Source: an uncultured Bacteroidota bacterium | GTDB taxonomy: Bacteria; Bacteroidota; Bacteroidia; Bacteroidales; P3 | DNA length: 64,000 nucleotides | Direction: 5' to 3' | NCBI GenBank assembly: GCA_902800395.1 | Contig: CADCEC010000006.1 | Span: 1-64,000 of the forward strand | In this document: positions 26,568-33,758 of the stretch, one piece after another | Position numbering within the stretch: the first letter of the stretch is position 1 | How the letters are laid out: each line of letters opens with the position of its first letter | Notes under the pieces: model-generated | What the model saw: the letters and a program-made list of their open reading frames with translations, nothing else | Database searches by the model: none | Told to the model about the DNA's origin: nothing | Translations under genes and position numbers: made by a program

Positions 26568-27341
26568 CTATATGTTGCTTGATAATTGTATGGTTTTGGT
26601 GAGGGTAATAAATTCTGAAACAGCGAGTTGCTCTGCACGTTTGGAGAGGAGGGTCTCGTCGACGGCCTCGATGGGGAGGTTGGCAGAGCGGAGGGCGTTG
26701 CGGAGGGTTTTCCGACGCTGATTGAAGCCCGCTTTTACCACCCTAACGAAGAGTGTTTCATCACATTCCAAAGAAGTTACGTCGTTGCGAGTGAGTCGGA
26801 TAACGGCCGACTTGACCTTGGGAGGTGGGTTGAAGACATGCTCATGGACAGTGAAGAGATATTCTATGTTATAGAATGCTGATAGCAAGACAGATAGGAT
26901 TCCGTAGGTCTTGTTTCCAGGACCCGCGGCCACCCGCTCAGCCACCTCTTTCTGGAACATGCCGACTACCTCGACAGTCTGGTTGCGACACTCGAAGACA
27001 CGGAAGAGTATCTGCGACGAGATGTTGTAAGGGAAGTTGCCGATGACGGCGAAAGAATCATGGAACAAGGTGTTTAGGTCGAGTTTGAGGAAGTCACCCT
27101 CGATGACGCGGAGCGTGGGGTAGTGCTCGTGGAGCCAGGCTACCGACTCGCGGTCGATCTCGATGACGTGGAAGTTCAGCCCAGGCTTCTGTATCAGGTA
27201 TTTGGTAAGCACGCCCATTCCCGGACCAATCTCGATGAGATTGGGGGTGCGGCCGGAGAGGCTCTCGACGATGCGTTGGGCAATGCCCTCGTCGGTGAGG
27301 AAATGCTGGCCAAGGAATTTCTTTGCTTTTACTTCATTCAT
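26568..27341 (-). CDS. rsmA: 16S rRNA dimethyladenosine transferase
   Basis: RsmA (KsgA) dimethylates the two adjacent adenosines near the 3' end of 16S rRNA. The 257-residue sequence starts AKKFLGQHFLTDEGIAQRIV, has the SAM-binding motif LIEIGPGMGVLTKYL, the acidic VIEIDRES, the catalytic NFPYNISSQILF (N-F/L-P-Y), VGMFQKEVAERV and a C-terminal helical domain with FNQRRKTLRNAL. Its start overlaps the stop of the upstream TPR gene in a TAATG arrangement, which indicates coupled translation. A small GCCTGC-TT-GCAGGC hairpin lies downstream at about 26530-26545. Confidence 0.96.
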   Translation of the reverse strand: MNEVKAKKFLGQHFLTDEGIAQRIVESLSGRTPNLIEIGPGMGVLTKYLIQKPGLNFHVIEIDRESVAWLHEHYPTLRVIEGDFLKLDLNTLFHDSFAVIGNFPYNISSQILFRVFECRNQTVEVVGMFQKEVAERVAAGPGNKTYGILSVLLSAFYNIEYLFTVHEHVFNPPPKVKSAVIRLTRNDVTSLECDETLFVRVVKAGFNQRRKTLRNALRSANLPIEAVDETLLSKRAEQLAVSEFITLTKTIQLSSNI

Positions 27342-29164
27342 TACCTTACTTTCAATATGTTATAACGTTTGCGGGCGCGGTCGACATAGAGGGAGGTGGG
27401 GTAGTCGACAAGGAGTTTTTCGTAGCATTCGAGGGCTTTAGTGGGGTTACCAAGGTGATCCTCATTGAGTTGGGCCATCAGGAAGAGGGCATCGTCGGCC
27501 GTGATATCGGTGGGGTAGAAGTCTACGAGGCGCTGCAATAGTGAGTCGGCCTCAGCGTAACGTGCTTGTTTCATGCGTATTTGCGCCTTGCGCATAAGCA
27601 CCTCGTCAAAGAGGGGATGGGAGAGCATCTGACGCGTCACGTTGTCAAAGCCCTCCCAGGCGGAATCGAGCTGGTTGCGGTAGAGCAGCAGGTCGGCATC
27701 GGCGAAGAGCGAGAGCATGGTGTAGGTGCTGTCATCCTCCATGTTATCAGAGATTAAGAGCGAGAGCTCCATGGCGTCGTTGGCGATGAGTTTGGAAGTG
27801 GAGGCTCTCAGCACCTTGAGCTGTGAGTTGGCCCATTCGAAGTCGTGGTTGAAGTAAGAGAGGCGTGCATTCTTGAACTTGGCTTGTGCCCCGAGGATGT
27901 CGTTCTTGTTCTCCTTCTCGACCTGCATATAGAGCAGTGAGGCATCCCAGACGGAACCTGCAAAGAGCAGGATATCACCCAGTTCAAGCTTTACCTCGTT
28001 GCGGATATTTGACTTGATGCGCGGAATCTCAAGCACATCGTCGAGCATGCTGACAGCCGCCTGGGCCTCATTGGCGTGATAGGCCATCAGCTGGGCGTAG
28101 TTGCGCATGAGCGGTATGGTACGTTCGTTCTTCCCCAACTCGGCAATAGCGGATTCGTATTTCTGACGGAGTAGCGTCAAGCTGTCGGCATCGATGGCGT
28201 AGTGGTGGTTGATGCGGGCGAAATCGACCTTGAGCTCCCCTACCCTGCTGTCGAAATAATAGGGGCTTTCCTGCCCTTTGCGCTGCAGGTAGCGGTAGGC
28301 TTCGGAAGCCACGTCATAGTCCTCGTTATCAAAGGCTATCGCGGCCACGCGCAGCACCTGCTCGCCTCCTTTATCAGGAAAACGGGCGTCGACAGCTTCG
28401 GCTTGCATCAACGAAAACTGGAAGTCCTTCTGTTGGATGGCGAACCAAATCATCATCTCGAGATAGACCTGGTTATCAGGATGTTCGCGCACACGATCGA
28501 CCAATGCCTGACGGATGCCGTCGGCAAGACGGCTGTCGGGCGCTTCCAGCATGGCTTTCTGCATATTAAGCTGCACAGAGTTCTTCATGCCGGGTTGCTT
28601 GTCGAGGAGGTTGAAATACTCGTGCGTCATCGCCTGATAGTCACCCATCGCTTGGTAGACCCCCACCAACTCGCTGAAGTAGAGTTGCTGACTGCGGGTC
28701 TTTTCCCTGGCTGTCAGGTAGGTACGGACAGCATAATCGTAGCGGCCGATGTTGACGAAGGCCATAGCGAGATCCGGAACGGGCGCGAGGTCGGGGGTGA
28801 TGGCCTCGATGGCCTTATCGAAGCATTTCACGGCCTTCTTTTCGTTTTTCTGGAGGAGCTGGACATTCCCCTCGTCGACATAGAGAGCGAGCTCTTTGGG
28901 GGCCGTTTTACGCCTTTTCTCGACCAGCCGGATGGCATCCTTGAACTCGCCAAGTTTGAGATAAGAGTTGTAAAGTCGCTGATAGTAATATTTGTTAGGG
29001 TAGTTCTTATAGAGCGACTCATAGAGTTGTGCGGCCTGCTCGAACTCGCCGTTGTCGTAGTAATAGGCAGCCGTCTGCTCCTGCGACTGCTGCGCAGCGG
29101 CGGGACCCATCGGCATGAGCGCCGACAGGAAGCAGAATACCAGTATCTTGCCTATCTTTTTCAT
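27341..29164 (-). CDS. Secreted tetratricopeptide-repeat protein
   Basis: The 607-residue protein has an N-terminal signal peptide (MKKIGKILVFCFLSALM.. ending AAAQQ) and is then almost entirely helical with TPR-like pairs, for example AYYYDNGEFEQAAQLYESLYKNYP at the start and ADALFLMAQLNEDHLGNPTKALECYEKLL near the end. It is probably periplasmic and acts as a protein-interaction scaffold. The C-terminal four repeats resemble outer-membrane assembly lipoproteins of the BamD/YfgL-neighbour type, but there is no lipobox. The start at 29164 is chosen because the frame upstream runs through a tRNA gene and its terminator. The gene is coupled to rsmA. Confidence 0.85.
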   Translation of the reverse strand: MKKIGKILVFCFLSALMPMGPAAAQQSQEQTAAYYYDNGEFEQAAQLYESLYKNYPNKYYYQRLYNSYLKLGEFKDAIRLVEKRRKTAPKELALYVDEGNVQLLQKNEKKAVKCFDKAIEAITPDLAPVPDLAMAFVNIGRYDYAVRTYLTAREKTRSQQLYFSELVGVYQAMGDYQAMTHEYFNLLDKQPGMKNSVQLNMQKAMLEAPDSRLADGIRQALVDRVREHPDNQVYLEMMIWFAIQQKDFQFSLMQAEAVDARFPDKGGEQVLRVAAIAFDNEDYDVASEAYRYLQRKGQESPYYFDSRVGELKVDFARINHHYAIDADSLTLLRQKYESAIAELGKNERTIPLMRNYAQLMAYHANEAQAAVSMLDDVLEIPRIKSNIRNEVKLELGDILLFAGSVWDASLLYMQVEKENKNDILGAQAKFKNARLSYFNHDFEWANSQLKVLRASTSKLIANDAMELSLLISDNMEDDSTYTMLSLFADADLLLYRNQLDSAWEGFDNVTRQMLSHPLFDEVLMRKAQIRMKQARYAEADSLLQRLVDFYPTDITADDALFLMAQLNEDHLGNPTKALECYEKLLVDYPTSLYVDRARKRYNILKVR

Positions 29165-29166
29165 AC

Positions 29167-29193
29167 AAAAAAACCGGAAGTCAACGCTCCGGT
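29167..29193 (-). terminator. Terminator of the tRNA-Lys transcript
   Basis: Read on -, ACCGGA pairs with TCCGGT around a 9-base loop and is followed by seven T residues. It ends only two bases before the TPR gene's ATG, so that gene's expression must come from readthrough or from a promoter overlapping the tRNA region. Confidence 0.8.
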
Positions 29194-29205
29194 CCTTGTG
29201 TTGGT

Positions 29206-29281
29206 TGGTGACCCAGCTGGGGCTCGAACCCAGGACCCCAACATTAAAAGTGTTGTGCTCTACCTGCTGAGCTACTGAGTC
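29206..29281 (-). tRNA. tRNA-Lys (UUU), copy with encoded CCA
   Basis: The 76-base gene folds into a cloverleaf: acceptor GACTCAG / CTGGGTC, discriminator A and encoded CCA, D-arm containing AGCTCAGCAGGTAGAGC, anticodon loop CTTTTAA with anticodon TTT, and T-arm CTGGGTTCGAGCCCCAG. It is the downstream member of a tandem pair. Confidence 0.96.
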
Positions 29282-29302
29282 AGTCACTCACCTCATTATC
29301 GG

Positions 29303-29375
29303 TGACCCAGCTGGGGCTCGAACCCAGGACCCCAACATTAAAAGTGTTGTGCTCTACCTACTGAGCTACTGAGTC
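29303..29375 (-). tRNA. tRNA-Lys (UUU), copy without full encoded CCA
   Basis: Apart from one D-stem/loop base (AGCTCAGTAGG instead of AGCTCAGCAGG) it is identical to the neighbouring copy. After the discriminator the genome reads CCG, not CCA, so the 3' end needs tRNA nucleotidyltransferase. It is the promoter-proximal copy; 21 bases separate the two. Confidence 0.95.
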
Positions 29376-29408
29376 AACAAAAGGCGTTTTTCTCGCGATT
29401 TGAATTTG

Positions 29409-29439
29409 CAAAAGTACAACTTTTTTATAAAAGAGCAAA
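29409..29439 (-). promoter_or_regulatory. Promoter of the tRNA-Lys pair
   Basis: On the - strand TTTG (29436-29439) and TACTTTTG (29409-29416) are 19 bases apart, matching the Bacteroidota consensus; the first tRNA base lies 33 bases downstream. Confidence 0.75.
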
Positions 29440-29606
29440 ATATTTTCTGTACCAAAAGATTCATTTTGGCACAATATGATGATTATCAATAATATACATG
29501 CAAATGAAAATATTAGATAACTCGTTCTTTTCAAAGAAAAAAAAGCTGAACAGCGCCCATTCTTGGGCATTTTTGGCATGAAAAAGTGATAAGAAAGAAG
29601 AAAAAA

Positions 29607-29637
29607 TTTGTCATGTTAAAATTAAGTTGTATATTTG
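29607..29637 (+). promoter_or_regulatory. Promoter of the 29684 gene
   Basis: TTTG at 29607-29610 and TATATTTG at 29630-29637, spaced 19 bases, match the consensus. The start codon is 46 bases after the -7 box. Confidence 0.8.
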
Positions 29638-29683
29638 TAGAATTCAAACAACAGTATAGATACACCATAAAACAATATAAATC

Positions 29684-30097
29684 ATGGACTTAACTATAAA
29701 ATTGAAGGAAGGTCTAGGGGAAATAAAATTCGGGATGCCGGTGGAGGATATCGTCAAAATGCTAGGTACCGCCGACGAGGTGGAGAACATTGACAATGCC
29801 GCCGACGAGAGCACTACTGTCCTGAGATACAACGACGAAGGCCTGACGCTCTTCTGTGAAGGAGAAAACCCCATCCTAGCCTGCATCGATATCGCTAACG
29901 AGGACTGCACCCTGTTCGGAGAGAAGGTCTTCGACCTCGACGAACGGGCGCTGGTCAACCTGATGGTGAAGAACAACATCACCGAGCAAGATGTTGACGA
30001 CGAGGATTGGGGCGAGCGCCGCATCACCTTCAACGAAGGGAACATCGATTTCTACTACGATAACGAGGAACTGATTTCCATCATCTTGGGCGCATGA
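29684..30097 (+). CDS. Small acidic cytoplasmic protein of unknown function
   Basis: I do not recognise the family. The 137 residues are strongly acidic and mixed alpha/beta, with no signal peptide or membrane segment. The opening pattern LKEGLGEIKFGMPVEDIVKMLG resembles the start of small SmpA/OmlA-like or immunity-type folds, in which a glycine-containing turn precedes a helix, but this is only a shape resemblance. Strands such as TTVLRYNDEGLTLFCE and IDFYYDNEELISIILGA suggest an alpha+beta domain. Its stop overlaps the following WbqC-like gene by four bases (ATGA), so the two are very likely made together. A good promoter lies upstream. Confidence 0.75.
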   Translation: MDLTIKLKEGLGEIKFGMPVEDIVKMLGTADEVENIDNAADESTTVLRYNDEGLTLFCEGENPILACIDIANEDCTLFGEKVFDLDERALVNLMVKNNITEQDVDDEDWGERRITFNEGNIDFYYDNEELISIILGA

Positions 30098-30696
30098 CAC
30101 CCGTCTTCAGTACCGCCTATCTACCTCCTATTGTGTATGTTGCAAAAGCGTTGCAATATACGGAATTGTTGATAGAATCCAAAGAGACCTTTCCCAAACA
30201 GACCTACCGCAACCGGGCGGAAATTATGACCGCCGGAGGCGTACGGACACTGACGGTGCCCGTGATTCGTGACAACCATTCGCGTACCGAGGAGGTGGGT
30301 ATAGACTACAAAGAACGCTGGAACATCATCCACCTGCGCACCTTGGCGGCCGCCTATAGTGCATCTCCCTATTACCTTTATTACAAAGATGACCTGGAGG
30401 CGCTGCTGACGAAGCGTTATGAGAAGCTGATGGAGCTGAACGAAGCGATGTTGAAATGGATACTACGGTTGCTGAAAGCCGACTGCCGGTTGCAGCGGAC
30501 GGAAGACTACCAAAAAATGTACGAAGAAGACTTCCGCAACACCTTTTCACCCAAACACCCCTACCCTACCGAGGGGATGGAAAGTTACTATCAGGTGTTC
30601 TCCGACCGCCTTCCTTTCACCCCCAATCTGAGCATCATCGACCTACTGATGAATCTCGGTCCCGAGGCAAAAGATTACCTGAAAAGAATATCATAA
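30094..30696 (+). CDS. WbqC-like family protein
   Basis: The 200-residue cytoplasmic protein opens FSTAYLPPIVYVAKAL and has KQTYRNRAEIMTAGG, LTVPVIRDNHSRTEEVGIDYKERWNIIHLRTL, and YSASPYYLYYKDDLEALL, which together fit the WbqC-like family (PF08889 type). Family members occur in O-antigen clusters in Proteobacteria but are widespread single genes in Bacteroidota, where the role is not established. There are no other polysaccharide genes beside it. Translation is coupled with the upstream acidic protein, and a terminator that contains a parS-like sequence follows. Confidence 0.85.
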   Translation: MTPVFSTAYLPPIVYVAKALQYTELLIESKETFPKQTYRNRAEIMTAGGVRTLTVPVIRDNHSRTEEVGIDYKERWNIIHLRTLAAAYSASPYYLYYKDDLEALLTKRYEKLMELNEAMLKWILRLLKADCRLQRTEDYQKMYEEDFRNTFSPKHPYPTEGMESYYQVFSDRLPFTPNLSIIDLLMNLGPEAKDYLKRIS

Positions 30697-30719
30697 GTAT
30701 CATAGAATATGCAAAATAG

Positions 30720-30752
30720 GTCTGTTGTTCCACGCGAAACAGCAGACTTTTT
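30720..30752 (+). terminator. Terminator after WbqC-like gene, with parS-like core
   Basis: GTCTGTTGTT (30720-30729) pairs with AACAGCAGAC (30738-30747), with one G-U pair, and is followed by TTTTT. The hairpin contains TGTTCCACGCGAAACA (30726-30741), two mismatches from the parS consensus. Confidence 0.8.
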
Positions 30753-30761
30753 CACACACTA

Positions 30762-32639
30762 TTAACGAGCAAATGTTAGCAGAAGAACGGAGATGTCGGC
30801 AGGAGAAATACCACTGATACGGGAGGCCTGACCGATGGTGACAGGACGGTAGCGGTTGAGCTTCTCGCGACACTCATAGCTGAGTGCCGTGAGGGAGAAA
30901 TAGTCGAAATCCGCCGGCAAAGAGATGTCTTCAAACTTCAGAATCCGGTTGGCCACCTCCTGTTCCTTCTCGATATAACGCTGGTATTTTATCTGGGTTT
31001 CCACCTCCTGCTTCACCTCTTCCCGTAAGTCTTCGGGCATTTTCTTCACCTCAGCACCCAATTCTGTGGAGAGGGAGAGCAGCATATCGAGCGACAACTC
31101 CGGGCGCAAAAGCAGCGACGAAAGGCGGACGCGCTGACTGAGCGGTGCCGACTGATGCGCTTCGAGCCATTCATTCACCTCCGACGGAATAACAGACGTC
31201 TGTTCGATGGATTCCTTTAAGTCCGCTGAAAGACGCTGCTTCTCCTCTACCCTACGCATACGGGCATCATCGGCAAGGCCAAGGGCGTAGGCGAGAGGAG
31301 TGAGGCGTTGGTCGGCATTATCTTGCCGTAACAAGATGCGGTATTCGGCCCGAGAGGTGAACATACGGTAAGGCTCGTCGACACCTTTGATCACCAAGTC
31401 GTCAATCAGCACACCTATATATGCCTGCGAACGACCGAGGATGAAGGGTGCACGACCTTGGAGTTTAAGAGCGGCATTGGTACCCGCCACAAGACCCTGA
31501 CAGGCGGCCTCCTCGTAGCCCGTGGTGCCATTAATCTGTCCAGCAAAATAGAGGTTCTCTACTTTCTTGGTCTCAAGGGTATAGACCAACTGTGTCGGCG
31601 GAAAATAGTCATACTCGATGGCGTACCCCGGTTTGAAGATACGTGCCTGCTCGAAACCCTCAATGCTATGGAGTGCTTCGAGCTGCACCTCGAGAGGCAG
31701 CGACGAGGAGAAGCCATTGAGGTAATAGCTCTGCGACTGCCACCCTTCGGGCTCGACAAAAAGCTGGTGGTGGTCCTTGTCGGCGAAGCGGTCAATCTTG
31801 TCCTCGATGGAAGGACAGTAACGGGGGCCACGCCCCTGAATGCGACCAGTGAACATCGGCGAACGGGAGAATCCCGTACGCAGGATATCGTGGGTGCGAA
31901 GGTTGGTATTGGCAATATAGCAGGGTTTCTGCTCGGTAAGAGGCTTGGTATCAGAGAAGGAGAATTTGGCAGGATGCTCGTCACCCGGCTGCACCTGCAG
32001 ACGGGAGAAGTCGATGGTGCGACCATCAATGCGGACAGGGGTACCCGTCTTCAAACGCATCACCTCGAACCCCAAATCACGCAGCTGATCCGACAGTCCT
32101 ACTGCCGGGGCCTCCCCTACCCTGCCGCCATTCCAGGAATCTTCTCCGATATATATTTTTCCGTTAAGGAAAGTGCCGCTGGTGAGCACCACCGCCCGTG
32201 CGGGGATGATGTGACCCATACGGGTGACGACACCCGATACCACATGGCCGTCGAAAGTGAGCGACACCACCTCGTCCTGCCAGAGCGATAGATTAGGAAT
32301 GCTCTCCAGCACCTGACGCCAGTTGCGGGAGAACAGCATACGGTCACACTGTGCGCGGGGACTCCACATGGCGGGACCCTTAGAAAGGTTGAGCATGCGG
32401 AACTGGAGGGCCGAGCGATCGGTAACAATTCCCGACCAGCCACCGAGGGCATCTATCTCACGGACGATTTGTCCCTTGGCAACACCACCCATGGCGGGGT
32501 TGCATGACATCTGACAGATATTGTCGAGCATCTGGGTCACCAGAAGTACTTTGGAGCCCAGTTTGGCAGCGGCAGCGGCAGCTTCCGCTCCCGCATGTCC
32601 GGCACCCACCACAACGATATCGTATGCTTCAAATGTCAT
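30762..32639 (-). CDS. mnmG: tRNA uridine 5-carboxymethylaminomethyl modification enzyme
   Basis: MnmG (GidA), with MnmE, modifies the wobble uridine of several tRNAs, including tRNA-Lys(UUU), which is encoded 1.4 kb away. The 625-residue protein shows the FAD-binding VVVGAGHAGAEAAAAAAKLG, the family signatures CNPAMGGVAKGQIVREIDALGG and GPAMWSPRAQCDR, MRLKTGTPVRIDGRTIDFS, GRGPRYCPSIEDKI and GQINGTTGYEEAACQGL, and the C-terminal helical domain ending ISGISPADISVLLL. Length is standard. It follows ybeY with 12 bases between them, suggesting an operon for RNA maturation. Confidence 0.97.
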   Translation of the reverse strand: MTFEAYDIVVVGAGHAGAEAAAAAAKLGSKVLLVTQMLDNICQMSCNPAMGGVAKGQIVREIDALGGWSGIVTDRSALQFRMLNLSKGPAMWSPRAQCDRMLFSRNWRQVLESIPNLSLWQDEVVSLTFDGHVVSGVVTRMGHIIPARAVVLTSGTFLNGKIYIGEDSWNGGRVGEAPAVGLSDQLRDLGFEVMRLKTGTPVRIDGRTIDFSRLQVQPGDEHPAKFSFSDTKPLTEQKPCYIANTNLRTHDILRTGFSRSPMFTGRIQGRGPRYCPSIEDKIDRFADKDHHQLFVEPEGWQSQSYYLNGFSSSLPLEVQLEALHSIEGFEQARIFKPGYAIEYDYFPPTQLVYTLETKKVENLYFAGQINGTTGYEEAACQGLVAGTNAALKLQGRAPFILGRSQAYIGVLIDDLVIKGVDEPYRMFTSRAEYRILLRQDNADQRLTPLAYALGLADDARMRRVEEKQRLSADLKESIEQTSVIPSEVNEWLEAHQSAPLSQRVRLSSLLLRPELSLDMLLSLSTELGAEVKKMPEDLREEVKQEVETQIKYQRYIEKEQEVANRILKFEDISLPADFDYFSLTALSYECREKLNRYRPVTIGQASRISGISPADISVLLLTFAR

Positions 32640-32651
32640 AGAATATGATAT

Positions 32652-33095
32652 TTAGCCTATTTGTTCCACGGGAAACATTGTGTTCCACAACGAGAGAGCC
32701 TCCTCTTCTTGTCGACGCATCTCTGCCGCCTCAGGGTCGGTCTTGTCACCTTGTCCGAGGAGGTGGAGGACTCCATGAATGATGACGCGATACAGCTCCT
32801 GCTCAAACGGCACACCAAAGTTCTTTGCATTCTCCCCTACCCTATCGACACTAATCATGATGTCGCCCGAGATAAGGTCAGCTGCCACATAGTCGAAAGT
32901 GATGATGTCGGTATAAGTGTCATGATTCAGGTACTGCTGGTTGACTCCAAGAAGGTGTTCGTCGTCGCAGAAGAGGTAAGAAATGTTGCCGACCCGCTTT
33001 CCTCTCAGTTGAATCACTCGAGAGATCCAATTTTTCACTTTTTCGGCCTTCTGGAGCTCGAAATCTATATCCTGAGAAGCAAATCGGATTGACAT
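32652..33095 (-). CDS. ybeY: Endoribonuclease / rRNA maturation factor YbeY
   Basis: YbeY is a metal-dependent factor in 16S rRNA maturation and ribosome quality control. The core motif here is VIIHGVLHLLGQGDKTDPE, a variant of the HGxLHLxGyDH signature in which the third histidine position is replaced, as in other Bacteroidota versions. LNHDTYTDIITFDY and the following SGDIMISVDRV are also typical. I choose the start at 33095 (MSIRFASQDIDFEL), giving 147 residues; a longer open frame to 33203 lacks family character. The 3' end contains a parS-like sequence (32662-32677) encoding FPVEQ. mnmG follows 12 bases downstream. Confidence 0.92.
   Translation of the reverse strand: MSIRFASQDIDFELQKAEKVKNWISRVIQLRGKRVGNISYLFCDDEHLLGVNQQYLNHDTYTDIITFDYVAADLISGDIMISVDRVGENAKNFGVPFEQELYRVIIHGVLHLLGQGDKTDPEAAEMRRQEEEALSLWNTMFPVEQIG
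32662..32677. promoter_or_regulatory. parS-like site in ybeY 3' end
   Basis: TGTTCCACGGGAAACA differs from TGTTTCACGTGAAACA at two positions. It is within coding sequence and could be chance, but the window has three such near matches plus one perfect site. Confidence 0.35.
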
Positions 33096-33224
33096 ATATT
33101 TCTGTACTTGGTTGATTTTCTGATAATTAATTGCAAATTCACACACTCTTTCCTTAAAATCCTTGCGATATTTTCTCATAGGCAGTATAATTATACACCC
33201 CATGCGAAGGAAAAAGACGAATCA

Positions 33225-33680
33225 TTATGCTGCCACGAGTGAAAAATAAGCCTGAAGGACAGAAGCACGTTCGAGGGCATCGGAGGGGTCGATACCAGCC
33301 ACGTCGAATTCGAGTCGCACCTTGCGACCCTCGTCGGAAAAAGTCATCCGGTCGGCGAGCGACTTCATAATAAAGATACCTTCTCCCTGGGTCGACTCAC
33401 CCGATGGCAGATTGCCATACTGGCGGAAGTCGAATCCCCTACCCTCGTCACTCACCTCGGCACAGATACCTCCCCTGCAGGTGTCGAACATCAATGACAC
33501 CTTTTTAGACGAATCGGACTCGTTGCCGTGGACGATAGAATTCTCCACCGCCTGCATCACAGCTACCGACACAGCGGAATAGTAGTTGCCAATATTGTTC
33601 TCGTGGCAGAAATGAAACAAACGCTCCTCCACCTGTGGCAGATTCGCAATATCCGACTGTATAACAAACGATTCCGTCAT
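33225..33680 (-). CDS. RsbW-like ATP-binding protein (anti-sigma/HATPase type)
   Basis: The 151-residue protein is a single GHKL ATPase domain: the N-box AVMQAVENSIVHGNES, the G1 box VSDEGRGFDF and the G2 box TQGEGIFIMKSLADRM, with no sensor, dimerisation or membrane segment. Such stand-alone domains are anti-sigma kinases of the RsbW/SpoIIAB type in partner-switching systems. No anti-anti-sigma (STAS) or PP2C gene lies beside it. Whether it acts on any of the sigma factors 8-18 kb away is unknown, and those are ECF-type rather than the usual SigB-type partners. I choose the start at 33680 (MTESFVIQ) because the upstream extension is hydrophobic and atypical. Confidence 0.85.
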   Translation of the reverse strand: MTESFVIQSDIANLPQVEERLFHFCHENNIGNYYSAVSVAVMQAVENSIVHGNESDSSKKVSLMFDTCRGGICAEVSDEGRGFDFRQYGNLPSGESTQGEGIFIMKSLADRMTFSDEGRKVRLEFDVAGIDPSDALERASVLQAYFSLVAA

Positions 33681-33758
33681 TCTTCCTTGGGTCTTAAATG
33701 GATACAAATATACAAAAATATTTATAACCATCAGGAAAAAGAACGAGAAAAATGCTAA

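Larger units (their letters stand above)
29376..29683. other. Divergent regulatory gap between tRNA-Lys and the 29684 gene
   Basis: This AT-rich gap of 308 bases holds one consensus promoter on each strand and no supportable gene. A - strand open frame that crosses it has no homologous-looking content. Confidence 0.7.

Noticed and set aside
33096-33203. N-terminal extension of YbeY
   Set aside because: The added residues are not typical of the family, and an internal ATG gives the standard N-terminus.
33225-33680. RsbW-like ATPase as the anti-sigma partner of the sigma fusions
   Set aside because: RsbW partners are SigB/SigF-type factors. It lies 8-18 kb from the sigma genes, and nothing in the sequence links them.
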